Assembly: GCA_029263315.1 (NCBI GenBank)
Contig: JAJCXR010000066.1
Span: 1 to 64,000 of the forward strand
From: Acidobacteriota bacterium
Lineage (GTDB): Bacteria > Acidobacteriota > Thermoanaerobaculia > Multivoradales > J023
DNA length: 64,000 nucleotides
Direction: 5' to 3'
The notes under the pieces are model-generated. The model did not search any database, was not told where the DNA came from, and saw nothing but the letters and a program-made list of their open reading frames with translations. Position numbers and translations under genes: made by a program. Numbering within the stretch: position 1 is the first letter of the stretch; every line of letters begins with the position of its first letter. Positions 31,655 through 40,158 of this stretch are shown one piece after another.

Positions 31655-33000
31655 AACGAGGACCCATGATGCAACGCAAGGTTCGGCTCTGTTTATTGTC
31701 CCTATGCTGGCTGGTGGCCCTCGGAGCATTTCCGGTGATGGCCGGGGCGGAGACCCTGGCCTGGGTCGGCGGCACAGTGCACCCGGTGAGCAGCGAAGCC
31801 ATCGACGGGGCGACCGTCGTGGTGGAGGACGGCAAGATCACCGCCGTGGGCCGCGGCGTCGCGGTACCGGCGGGGGCAACCGTAATCGACACGGCGGGCA
31901 AGCACCTCTACCCCGGCTTCATCCATCCCGCTTCAACCCTGGGCCTGGTGGAGATCAACAGCGTCCGGGGAACCATCGACAGCCATGAGATCGCCGACGT
32001 CAATGCTGCCCTGCGCGCCGAGGTGGCGTTCAATGCCGACTCCGTTCTCCTGCCCCCGGCCATGGCCGGGGGTGTTCTGACCACCCATGTGGTGCCGCGG
32101 GGCGGTGTCTTTGCCGGTACCTCGGCGGTCATGGCCTTGAGGGGTTGGAACTGGCAGGAAATGACCTTGACGACGCCGGTGGGCATGCACTTGAACTATC
32201 CGCAGTTGTTGCCCTCCGAGGGTGAGGTCTCCGAAGAAGAGGAGGAGGAGGAACGCGAGAAGGCGTTGCGTCTGATCAACGACACCCTCGATGCGGCCGA
32301 GGTCTATCGCCAAGCCCGCGACGCCGTAGCCCTGGGGGCCCCCACCATTGCCTTCGACGCCGACGCCGAGGCTCTTTTGCCGGTGCTCGACGGCACCCTG
32401 CCCCTGTTCATTTGGGCGACGGAGAAGAGCCAGATCGAAGGCGCCTTGGATTGGGTCGCGGAGCGCCAGCTGGAAAACATCGTCTTGGTGACGGGAGCCG
32501 ACGCGCAGTACGTCGCCGAGCGTTTGGCCGAGGAAGACGTGCCGGTCATCCTGGCCGGGGTCCTGTCCTTGCCGGACCGCCGATGGGAGCCCTATGACAG
32601 CTCCTACGTGGCGGCGTCCCGCTTGCACGCTGCCGGAGTGCAGTTTTGTATCAGCGATTCCAGACGGGGTGGCGGGGCCGCCAATGCCCGCAACTTGCCG
32701 TTCCATGCTGCCATGGCAGCCGCCTTCGGCCTGCCCCGCGACGTTGCGCTGCGCAGCGTCACCCTGTCGGTGGCCGAGATCCTCGGCGTCGAGGACCGTC
32801 TCGGCTCGATCGAAGTGGGCAAAGACGCGACGTTGATGCTCACCAACGGCGATCCGTTGGAGATCCTCAGCCGTGTGGAGCGGGTGTGGATCGGCGGTCG
32901 AGAGGTGGATTTGTCCGCCGATCACCAACGCCGACTCTATGACAAATACCAACATCGGCCGCGGCCTGAAAAGGCCGTCGCAAAGCCCGGAGCTCGATGA
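31651..33000 (+). CDS. Exported amidohydrolase-fold protein with degenerate metal site (third of three)
   Basis: A 449-residue protein. The ATG at 31651 overlaps the previous stop (ATGA); the frame also runs 36 codons upstream, but inside the previous gene. The signal helix (about 10-30, ending VMAGAE) is followed by a typical first strand set (VEDGKITAVGRGVAVPAGATVIDT). The motif PGLIDxHxH is replaced by YPGFIHPASTLG, so one expected metal ligand pair is lost. A Glu-rich run (EEEEEEE) is in the middle. The end reads GSIEVGKDATLMLTNGDPLEI. Together with the first paralogue it may form a non-catalytic partner of the second. Confidence 0.82.
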   Translation: MKRGPMMQRKVRLCLLSLCWLVALGAFPVMAGAETLAWVGGTVHPVSSEAIDGATVVVEDGKITAVGRGVAVPAGATVIDTAGKHLYPGFIHPASTLGLVEINSVRGTIDSHEIADVNAALRAEVAFNADSVLLPPAMAGGVLTTHVVPRGGVFAGTSAVMALRGWNWQEMTLTTPVGMHLNYPQLLPSEGEVSEEEEEEEREKALRLINDTLDAAEVYRQARDAVALGAPTIAFDADAEALLPVLDGTLPLFIWATEKSQIEGALDWVAERQLENIVLVTGADAQYVAERLAEEDVPVILAGVLSLPDRRWEPYDSSYVAASRLHAAGVQFCISDSRRGGGAANARNLPFHAAMAAAFGLPRDVALRSVTLSVAEILGVEDRLGSIEVGKDATLMLTNGDPLEILSRVERVWIGGREVDLSADHQRRLYDKYQHRPRPEKAVAKPGAR

Positions 33001-33208
33001 TTCGGCCGCCAACGCTGATCCTGCCTTCCTAGCCGCCCGCTGTTTCTCAATCGCGGCTTGATGCCCGAGTCGCGACGGTTGCGCCAGACGGCGGAGCCTC
33101 GCGGTTGTGCTCTCCAAGCAGCGCAACAGGTCGACGGGCGGCCGTGCTTTTCACCGCCGACCTCACTCCATATACTCGCCGCTTCGAATCGACGAGGCGG
33201 TGAGGGGT

Positions 33209-35512
33209 ATGCAAGAGGTCGAGCAACGCAGCTGGCAGAAGGATCTGCGGCCATGGCACGGCGCTGCGGTGCTGGCCGTGGCCCTATTCCTGTGGCGGCT
33301 GGTGGGCCATTGGGGAGCCTTGATCGACGACGCCTACATCAGCTTGCGCTATGGCCGTCACTGGGCCGAAGGGCTCGGTTTGGTGTTCAATGTCGGCGAA
33401 CGGGTGGAGGGTTATACCAACTTCCTGTGGGTGATCCTCGGTGGGCTGCTGCTCAAGACGCCTGTGCCCCCGATCTTGGGCTTGCGCCTGGTGTCCCTCT
33501 TGGCCTGTTGCGTCGCCATGCTCGTCGGCATCCGCTTGCTGCGTCGTTTCGACGGCGTTTGGGGGACGAACGGAGCCGGACAGACAACCTCGGAGAGGCC
33601 GTGGCTCGACGGCCCGACGACGGCTCTTATTGTTGTCCTGTCGAGCGCCGAGTCCTTGACCTATTACGCTTCCACCGCCATGGAGTCGATGCTCTTTGCA
33701 GCCCTCTACATGGCCGCCCTGTACTGTGCCTTGGTCGAGGCGGGCGACTTCGAAGAAGAGGCGCAGCGTCGGGTCTCCGTCTGGCTCTTCCTACTCCTGG
33801 CCTTGACTCGCCCGGAAGGGGTGCTGCTCTTCGTCATCACCCACGGTCTGCTGGTTACCGCAGGTGCCTGGCACCGCCTCGGACCCCCCACCGCAGGTGC
33901 CTGGCACCGCCTGGCTGGCAAAGCTCTATGGCCGGATTTGAAACGTTCGCTGGTCGACGGCGTCGTCTTTGCCGGCGTCTATGGCCCCTATTTCGCCTGG
34001 CGATGGAGCTACTACGGAGAGTTTTTTCCCAATACCTACTATGCCAAGGTCACCGGCGGTCCAGAACAGTGGCGGAATGGTCTCTTGGCCCTGGGTGATT
34101 GGTCCCTCAGCCATCCCCTGTGGGTGGCCGTCTTGCTCTGTGTGCCGTGGGTTTTGTGGTCCCGACGGGGCCATCGAGACACGCCGAAGGCCTTCCTGCT
34201 GTGGGGTAGCTCGCTCCTCTGGCTGGGTTATGTGGTGCGTATCGGTGGCGACTTCATGCCGTTTTTCCGTTTCTTTTTGCCCCTCTTGGCACCTTTGGCG
34301 GTATTGACCGTTTGGCTCTGGCGTCAAGCCCCTTGGCCCCTGTCCCAGGGCCCCCGCTCGCTGTGGCTAGGTTTGTTGGTCCTGCTCCAACTGCTGGCCG
34401 GTTGGGCGAACGAGGAAGCCCTTCGCGCCTATGTCGCCCATCGCACGACGGTGGTTGGGCTGCAGGTGGGACGTTTTTTTGGCCAGAGGTTGCAGCCGGA
34501 TGACCTGGTGGCCACCAATACGGTGGGCAGCCTGCCCTACGAGAGCGGCTTGCCGAGCCTCGACATGTTGGGTTTGACGGACAAAGCCATCGCCCGCCAT
34601 CCGATATATGTGGTGTCGCCCCGCTGGTCCGGTCATCGCAGGGGCTGGGGTGACTACGTTGTTCGTCGACGACCGCGGGTGGTGCTCTGGTACAACTCGG
34701 CGGGGGCCGCGGATCCCCACTACTTGGGCGACCATCAGCTGGCCGACAATCCCTTCTTTCGCTTCTTCTACCAAGCCCGGGTGGAAACCCTCCCGCCGAC
34801 CGGCGACGACGCCGAAGTGGCCCACTTTCCGGGGGCTCCCTTCGGCGGCCGGGGGCAGGGTGTGCAATGGCTTGGGGAGCTGGGCGCGGAGATCGAGGTG
34901 AGGGAGATCTTGGGGAGGCCTTGGACGACGGCCCGTTCAGCCGCTATACGGCTTCACTACTTCGAGCGTCGCCCGGACCGTGACGCCATGTGGGATTGGA
35001 CGACCGAGGGGGACCTGGATCTTTTTCTGCGGCGGGTGGTGGACCACTGGCGGCGTCGACAACCGAGGGAGGCTGGGCCCGCCGGGCAGCGGCAAGATGC
35101 CGCGGCCAGGCTGCGGGTGGAGGCCCTTTGCCACCAGGCCCTGTTGGCCATTGAACGGCAAGATCGCAGCGCCGCCAAGGTACTTCTGGAACGGGCGGTG
35201 GCGGCAAATAGCAAGGCGCGCTCACCTTTGCCGTTTCAGTACATCACCAATTTGGCGTTCCTCGAGGGCCAGCTCTTCCTGGCCATTCACAGCCAGCAGG
35301 AGGCCTTGCGGCTGGAGCCGGAGAATGAGCTGTTCGCCGCCAACCTCAAAGCCTTGTTGACGCAGCCCTTTGCCGACTACCGAGCTGCTGTGTCGTCAGC
35401 GACCGCATTGCCTGTGTCGGACGCTTCCTCCGAGGCGACTGCAGGGTCCGTCGGAGCCGTCGACGCAGGGGTCCCAGGAAGGGCGCCGAAGCAGCCGGCC
35501 TCCAGGCAATAG
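33209..35512 (+). CDS. GT-C type membrane glycosyltransferase-like protein with C-terminal TPR-like tail
   Basis: A 767-residue protein. The opening DDAYISLRYGRHWAEGLGLVFN and GERVEGYTNFLW is the pattern of arabinofuranosyltransferase-like GT-C proteins; the first Asp pair is the catalytic candidate. Roughly ten helices follow (to about 430), then a soluble part and a tail with a TPR-like helix pair (EALCHQALLAIERQDRSAAKVLLERAV). The start is uncertain: ATG 33209 or GTG 33200, while the frame begins at 33107. At 33863-33908 two copies of the dispersed palindrome are translated in frame as AGAWHRL repeats. The last 135 nt overlap the opposite-strand gene. Donor is presumably a lipid-linked sugar. 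Confidence 0.78.
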   Translation: MQEVEQRSWQKDLRPWHGAAVLAVALFLWRLVGHWGALIDDAYISLRYGRHWAEGLGLVFNVGERVEGYTNFLWVILGGLLLKTPVPPILGLRLVSLLACCVAMLVGIRLLRRFDGVWGTNGAGQTTSERPWLDGPTTALIVVLSSAESLTYYASTAMESMLFAALYMAALYCALVEAGDFEEEAQRRVSVWLFLLLALTRPEGVLLFVITHGLLVTAGAWHRLGPPTAGAWHRLAGKALWPDLKRSLVDGVVFAGVYGPYFAWRWSYYGEFFPNTYYAKVTGGPEQWRNGLLALGDWSLSHPLWVAVLLCVPWVLWSRRGHRDTPKAFLLWGSSLLWLGYVVRIGGDFMPFFRFFLPLLAPLAVLTVWLWRQAPWPLSQGPRSLWLGLLVLLQLLAGWANEEALRAYVAHRTTVVGLQVGRFFGQRLQPDDLVATNTVGSLPYESGLPSLDMLGLTDKAIARHPIYVVSPRWSGHRRGWGDYVVRRRPRVVLWYNSAGAADPHYLGDHQLADNPFFRFFYQARVETLPPTGDDAEVAHFPGAPFGGRGQGVQWLGELGAEIEVREILGRPWTTARSAAIRLHYFERRPDRDAMWDWTTEGDLDLFLRRVVDHWRRRQPREAGPAGQRQDAAARLRVEALCHQALLAIERQDRSAAKVLLERAVAANSKARSPLPFQYITNLAFLEGQLFLAIHSQQEALRLEPENELFAANLKALLTQPFADYRAAVSSATALPVSDASSEATAGSVGAVDAGVPGRAPKQPASRQ
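33863..33908. repeat. Two dispersed palindromes GGTGCCTGGCACC inside a coding region
   Basis: Copies at 33863-33875 and 33896-33908, 33 nt apart, in frame with the membrane-protein gene and giving AGAWHRLGPPTAGAWHRL. They lie in a loop after helix 5 or so, where an insert would be tolerated. Confidence 0.8.
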
Positions 35513-36507
35513 CGATAGACCGCCTCGGCGGCCAGCCGCGAGCCCTGGGCGTTCCAGTGGGGGTCGAAGTCGAAACAGGTGGGGAAGACGTCCGTGTCCT
35601 GGAAGTCCTTCAACAAGGAATAGATCGGGTAGCCCACTTCGTCTCGGATACTGTCGAAGTAGGCAAAGGGCTCCCGGGCGTAAGGCCCCAAGGCTTCGTA
35701 GTGCTCCGCTTCCCAGTTTTGTGGCGACTCGCGATCGCTGTACTGGTAGCTGCGCGGAAAAAGCAGGAGGACAAACTGGGCCCCGAGCTGGTTCTGCGTG
35801 TACTCGGCGATGGCGTCGATGCTCGAGCGGATTTGCTCGTAGTAGGGCAACATTTCTTGCCAGGGGTTGGCCGTGACGAAGAACTTTTGCGCCGGATAGC
35901 CGAAGAGCGGCTCATGCAACGGTTTGAGCAGCGGCACTTTACGGGTTAGTTTCTTGATCGCCAGGAAAGAGATGGGCGTCCAGTCGAGGGCCCGGTAGAC
36001 GCCACGCCGCTCGAGCAGCTTGCGGTAGTTGAGATCGTCCTCGAAGTCGCTCATGTCGACGGCCAGGAGCACCACATCCGGGTTGTATTTGGTGCCGATA
36101 TCCTGCAACAGGCGATAGGAAAGCAACGGTGATGACGAGACCCAACCAAAATTGGCGACGTTGAGGTCGAGCTCCGGATGGCGTTGCCTGGCCAGAGCCT
36201 CCATTTGCTGCGGTACTGCCTCGGAGGCCTCGAGGTTCCAGCCGTAGACAAAAGAATCGCCCAAGAAGATGATGTTCTGAGCCGGTGGTTGGAAGTGCGC
36301 CGCCTCCACCTGGGAACGAATGCCGTCGTCGTTGAGGTCGTCGGCCGAATGGGGCTCCATGCGGTGGTCGACATCGTTGATGAAATGGAGCTTGTGCCGA
36401 AAGAGTGTCAACTGACTGATGATCTCGAAGAGAAAGATCGTCACTACGGCCACCAAGAGAACCTTGAGGATTCGCAGTAGGAGAGGATGGCGTCGAGAGT
36501 TTTTCAA
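35377..36507 (-). CDS. SGNH/GDSL-like hydrolase, membrane anchored
   Basis: A 376-residue protein. One N-terminal helix (residues 12-32) anchors it. IIFLGDSFVYGW (about 77-88) is the block-I GDS motif with the serine nucleophile, NVANFGWVSSSP the block-II/III region, and FDFDPHWNAQG (about 313-323) the block-V Asp-x-His pair. The family includes O-acetyl esterases and acyltransferase partners of exopolysaccharide pathways, such as AlgX/AlgJ-like proteins. It converges on the GT-C gene and its Ala/Ser/Thr-rich last 40 residues overlap that gene's end by 136 nt, so both may act on a surface glycan. Substrate not known. Confidence 0.82.
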   Translation of the reverse strand: MKNSRRHPLLLRILKVLLVAVVTIFLFEIISQLTLFRHKLHFINDVDHRMEPHSADDLNDDGIRSQVEAAHFQPPAQNIIFLGDSFVYGWNLEASEAVPQQMEALARQRHPELDLNVANFGWVSSSPLLSYRLLQDIGTKYNPDVVLLAVDMSDFEDDLNYRKLLERRGVYRALDWTPISFLAIKKLTRKVPLLKPLHEPLFGYPAQKFFVTANPWQEMLPYYEQIRSSIDAIAEYTQNQLGAQFVLLLFPRSYQYSDRESPQNWEAEHYEALGPYAREPFAYFDSIRDEVGYPIYSLLKDFQDTDVFPTCFDFDPHWNAQGSRLAAEAVYRYCLEAGCFGALPGTPASTAPTDPAVASEEASDTGNAVADDTAAR

Positions 36508-36719
36508 GGGCTTGTTGGGAAGTGTTCAGTGAGCACGGCAGCGGTGATAGATGTCCTGGATGCCAACGAGTACTCCGCAAAGCATTACATTCCGCTCGTT
36601 CAAAAAATAGAGAATAGCATGAGTCGCATAGGCGGATCTGTGTACGAAATCGTGGGATGATTTTGACCCTTTCGGCTCTCTTCTCGCCTTCGGCCATTAC
36701 CACCTCGGATCAAAGTACC

Positions 36720-36758
36720 GACGCCTCCCTTTTCTCTTGTGCAGAGACGGGAGGCGTC
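36720..36758. terminator. Hairpin GACGCCTCCC / GGGAGGCGTC with 19-nt loop
   Basis: A perfect 10-bp stem lies about 150 nt beyond the stop of the secreted-protein gene on the minus strand. It lacks a U tract, so termination would be Rho-assisted; it may stabilise the 3' end. Confidence 0.45.
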
Positions 36759-36788
36759 AACGATTCCATCTCTCCCCGGATGGATCGA

Positions 36789-36834
36789 GGCTGAGAAGAC
36801 CGGGCCCGAAGCAGCAGGCCCGGCCCTCTCAGCC
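36789..36834. terminator. Two-part hairpin GGCTGAGA..CCGGGCC / GGCCCGG..TCTCAGCC
   Basis: Outer 8-bp and inner 7-bp stems, separated by short bulges, with a 10-nt loop. It sits 72 nt beyond the stop of the secreted-protein gene and is the strongest predicted structure in the gap. Confidence 0.5.
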
Positions 36835-36905
36835 CCAGTGAAGCAGCCCATCGAGGCCGTCAACAGTGGTTGGATGGTCTCCGTCCGAGCAGCGACCGTT
36901 CGCTT

Positions 36906-39113
36906 TCATTCATAGATGACATCCAAGAACACAGACTTCACCGTTGCATTGGAGAAAATGGCGCCACTCGGTGTACCCGCCCCCGGCAGGTTCGAATAGA
37001 AGAGCACGTACTGGCCATTCGGCCGCCGGTGGAGGCTGGGGATGCTGGCGCTGTCGATAGTGGTCAACGAGGTTAGATCGATGATCCCTTCACGGAGATC
37101 AGACTGGAAGGTCGGTTCAGAGCTGAGGCGATAGCGCACCAGTCTGGGGTCTTCAGCGGAGCCCACAGGGCGGTAGGTCATCAGATAATCCCCGGCATGG
37201 GTCATGGTGACGTCTCCCAAGGATTCGGCACCGCCAACCCGCCATTGGGTGAAATTAGCGATATTGATATCGCCGTCGCAGAGCTCCAGGGTGAAACCCC
37301 GCGGTGTCCCGTTGTGGAAGCTCAAGTCACTCCAAGTTTGGTTGGTTGGATTGAAGAGCTGCGCTCCTCCCTGTTCCAAACGTACATAGGGCTCTGTCGC
37401 TTTCTTTTCGAGGCGCATCAACAGGGTGCCTACTTTGAGCCCAAAAGGATTGACGCCAACGGGTAGGTTGACGTCGTTGGATGATAGGAAAATTTCCAGA
37501 TACAAGTAGTAGTAGGCGCCCATGGGGATAGCCGCAACACGGGCGATACCGAATTTGGTGCATGGGTCGGAATTGCCTGCGATGGGCTCGAAGCATAGGG
37601 GATACAGCAAGAAGTCATCTTCCAGGATCCAGCCTCCATTCTCCTCATAGGCCAAGGCCACTTTGCCGCGGAAGGCGTCGGCATTGCCCAAGGAATAAAA
37701 GACGACACGGTCTTCCTGCGGATTGCCGCGACTGCTGTTGAGCAGAACATCGGGGCTGGCCGCGGGGCTGACCTCGCGGTCAGGGCAGGCGCTGCCTTCG
37801 TGGGCTGAGACATCACCGATACGTTGGGTGATCACCGAGCCGCCTTTCAAGGGCGTCCAGCGCCCTTCGACGATGGCGTCGTGGGCGGCCACGCTACAAA
37901 GGGACGCAGCGCCCTGCACAAAGACCTCCACGTCGCCATTGCGCTCGATGACCGAGGGGTCGTAGGCATAGCCGAGCCCGTAGTCACAAAAGGCGCAGAA
38001 GTTGCCGCAACCGAAAATGTAGGGAGCTTCGCCGGACATCTGAAATCCGTAGTCGCCGCCGGAAGTGCTCACCTCATAAGGCCCGCCGCTCCAGGTTCCC
38101 ACCCTTCCAGTAAAGTCGCGGGCGCACAGGTAGAGTGTATTGCTGCCTGGAGGTGCCGAAATACTGCCGCCGTTGGTCACTGCCGTACCGTTAGTACATG
38201 CGGCATTGGGAGCTGTATTCCAACGATAGCGCACCGTCTCGACTCCGGAATTGGTCAGTTGACCTCCGGAGACGTCGGTGGCGGTGATCTGCACCGAGAT
38301 GCTGGGTTGTGCCTGTGCTGGCGGTGGTGTCGCAGTGACTTGTGGGTTGTAGCGGTCGACCCGAATATAAACCGGCGTATTCCAAGGACCCCAGTGGCCC
38401 AAGTGATCCCGTGAGCGCACAAAAAAAGCGCGACGTTTTCCATCGGCGGGCAAATGGCTGCCCGTCACTTGATGCGTCGTGGTTCCTTGCCAAGTCAAGG
38501 TGACGGCACAACCTTCGGGACCGCCGGTGCTATCGGGACTGCGGCAAATTCGGTATGCGTCGGTGTCGACCCCCGAGCCACTGTCAGTGGCCGGGGTGAC
38601 TTGCAGGGTGAAGTCCCCGCTCACCCAGCAACCGGTCGCCCCCGCGGTCTGGGCGTTGCAGTCTGTGGTAGAGGGCCCAGAGGCGGACGGTGCTTCAGTA
38701 TCCATTTTGACGTAGGTCTCTGGGTTGCTTCCCCACGGTGTGCATTGATTTGCGGCGTCGCAGGCGCTGTAGTAATAGGCACGACGCATGCCGTTGCTAG
38801 GACGGTCCGTGCCTGTCACCTCAAAGCTCGAGCCGGTATTGAACGTCATGGTGGTTCCACAACCACCCCAGTTGGTACCCGGTAAATCGCCGCTGCGACA
38901 GACTCTGAAATGATGGGCCCCGGGAGATGATGTCGACAAGGTGAAATCTTGGTTCACATAGCATTGCCCATTCACTAGGGCGCCACAATCGACCGTCGCC
39001 TGCGGTGGCACGGGTGGCTGTCCCGCCACCGAGCCCGGTGACAATATCCAGGTCAGGAGAACGAAAACGGCGAGACCAGAACCTTCGAAACAGCGTATAA
39101 GAGCTTTCATCAC
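36906..39113 (-). CDS. Large secreted protein: Ig-like/Cys-containing N-terminal repeats and a C-terminal propeller-like region
   Basis: A 735-residue protein not assigned to a family. A signal peptide ends near residue 31 (SPGSVAGQ). Residues 38-145 and 146-255 are two similar modules (DCGALVNGQCYVNQDFTL and DCNAQTAGATGCWVSGDFTLQV, each with HFRVCRS/AYRICRS, and each followed by MRRAYYYSACD or KRRAFFVRSRD), like bacterial Ig-like repeats; a third, weaker module follows. The second half has a Cys cluster (FGCGNFCAFCDYGLGYAYDPS) and repeats such as GDVTMTHAGDYLMTYRPVG and RRPNGQYVLFYSNLPG, typical of five-bladed propeller glycosidase-like domains. Likely an exported carbohydrate- or surface-binding protein. 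A single gene with its own terminator hairpins. Confidence 0.75.
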   Translation of the reverse strand: MMKALIRCFEGSGLAVFVLLTWILSPGSVAGQPPVPPQATVDCGALVNGQCYVNQDFTLSTSSPGAHHFRVCRSGDLPGTNWGGCGTTMTFNTGSSFEVTGTDRPSNGMRRAYYYSACDAANQCTPWGSNPETYVKMDTEAPSASGPSTTDCNAQTAGATGCWVSGDFTLQVTPATDSGSGVDTDAYRICRSPDSTGGPEGCAVTLTWQGTTTHQVTGSHLPADGKRRAFFVRSRDHLGHWGPWNTPVYIRVDRYNPQVTATPPPAQAQPSISVQITATDVSGGQLTNSGVETVRYRWNTAPNAACTNGTAVTNGGSISAPPGSNTLYLCARDFTGRVGTWSGGPYEVSTSGGDYGFQMSGEAPYIFGCGNFCAFCDYGLGYAYDPSVIERNGDVEVFVQGAASLCSVAAHDAIVEGRWTPLKGGSVITQRIGDVSAHEGSACPDREVSPAASPDVLLNSSRGNPQEDRVVFYSLGNADAFRGKVALAYEENGGWILEDDFLLYPLCFEPIAGNSDPCTKFGIARVAAIPMGAYYYLYLEIFLSSNDVNLPVGVNPFGLKVGTLLMRLEKKATEPYVRLEQGGAQLFNPTNQTWSDLSFHNGTPRGFTLELCDGDINIANFTQWRVGGAESLGDVTMTHAGDYLMTYRPVGSAEDPRLVRYRLSSEPTFQSDLREGIIDLTSLTTIDSASIPSLHRRPNGQYVLFYSNLPGAGTPSGAIFSNATVKSVFLDVIYE

Positions 39114-39489
39114 TCAATCTCCAAAAAAACTAAGTAAAAACATCCTCGATCTCGTCGCGATGTCGAGTCGAGCTTGAAGTAGTAGAAAAGTGAGGGTGCA
39201 AAGGCAGTGCCAGCCCGTCACGACATCGCGCCGTGAAGGTTTTGGCAAGAAGGGACCCGAAGAGATGCCCAATGTTGTCCTCCTGGAGGCTACTGAGACA
39301 GTTCTCAGGGCCATCGGCGGGAACAGTCGGCTGGTCGAAAACGCCCTTTCCGCTCGCTTGGTCGAAAACGGCTGAGCGGATTCGCCCTCGAATCACTCAG
39401 GAAGGAACGATGAGATCCATGACCAGCCTCGAGCTGTCCTTTGAAACAATGGGCGAAGGATTCTTACTTCACAGGACACTTACCTAACG
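39114..39489. other. 376-bp gap upstream of the sigma-factor gene
   Basis: No convincing gene. A short frame from 39265 to 39375 would give 36 residues but its ribosome site is too close. Features: hairpin CTGAGA-CAGT-TCTCAG at 39293-39308 and a direct repeat TGGTCGAAAACG near 39331 and 39359. It must contain promoters for both the ECF gene and the minus-strand secreted protein. Confidence 0.5.
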
Positions 39490-40158
39490 ATGGCCGGTGC
39501 ACACTCCCCCGATGCGTTTCGCATGCGCCAAGATCGTCGCCTAGTGCAGCAGCTGCTGGCCGGGGACGAGGCTGCCTTCGAACGCTTTGCCGAGGAGAAT
39601 TTTGCCGGGCTGCTGCGTTTCGCGCTGAGTCGGTTGGGCTACGACGAAGCGCTGGCCCAGGACATCGTGCAGAGCACCCTGTGCACCGCCATCGATCGAC
39701 TGGAGGCGTTCCGCGGTGAGTCGACGTTGCTGACTTGGCTTTGTGGCATCTGCCACTTCGAAATCCGAGGCCACTTTCGCCGCCAACGTCGCCGGGGCCA
39801 AGAGGTGGAGCTGGACGATCAGATGCCCGAATCGTCGTCGGTCGTCGGAGGTTCCGTCGCTGCGGGGCCCTTTGGCGAGCTGCAAGACAAGGAGATGCGA
39901 GGTCTCGTTTTCATCGCCCTGGAGCAACTCCCCGAGCGCTATGGCGAGATTCTGCAGTGGAAGTATTTGGAAGATGTTTCGGTCAAGGAAATCGCCGAGC
40001 GATTGGCGGTGGGACCGAAAGCAGCGGAGTCCAAGTTGACACGGGCCCGCAATGCCTTTCGCAGAGTGTTCGAAGGTTTGCGTCTGGGTACCGCGGATGG
40101 GGGCTTTGAGGGCCTCCGCTTTGGCACCCACGCCAAGAAGGGAGCGGTTGATGGCTGA
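39490..40158 (+). CDS. RNA polymerase ECF-type sigma factor
   Basis: A 222-residue sigma-70 family factor. Region 2 spans about 15-95 (DEAAFERFAEENFAGLLRFALSR, AQDIVQSTLCTAIDRLEAF, WLCGICHFEIRGHFRR) and region 4 about 130-190 (ALEQLPERYGEILQWKYLEDVSVKEIAERLAV...SKLTRARNAFRRVF). The C-terminus has 30 extra residues. It overlaps the FecR gene by 8 nt, so the sigma factor and its anti-sigma factor are made together. Likely responds to an envelope or TonB-receptor signal. Confidence 0.95.
   Translation: MAGAHSPDAFRMRQDRRLVQQLLAGDEAAFERFAEENFAGLLRFALSRLGYDEALAQDIVQSTLCTAIDRLEAFRGESTLLTWLCGICHFEIRGHFRRQRRRGQEVELDDQMPESSSVVGGSVAAGPFGELQDKEMRGLVFIALEQLPERYGEILQWKYLEDVSVKEIAERLAVGPKAAESKLTRARNAFRRVFEGLRLGTADGGFEGLRFGTHAKKGAVDG

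Larger units (their letters stand above)
36508..36905. other. 398-bp gap with two strong hairpins
   Basis: Nothing gene-like is visible. It separates two genes on the minus strand and holds the hairpins at 36720-36758 and 36789-36834, which lie just beyond the stop of the 36906-39113 gene. The remainder (36508-36650) is relatively AT-rich and likely contains the promoter of the SGNH gene. Confidence 0.6.
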
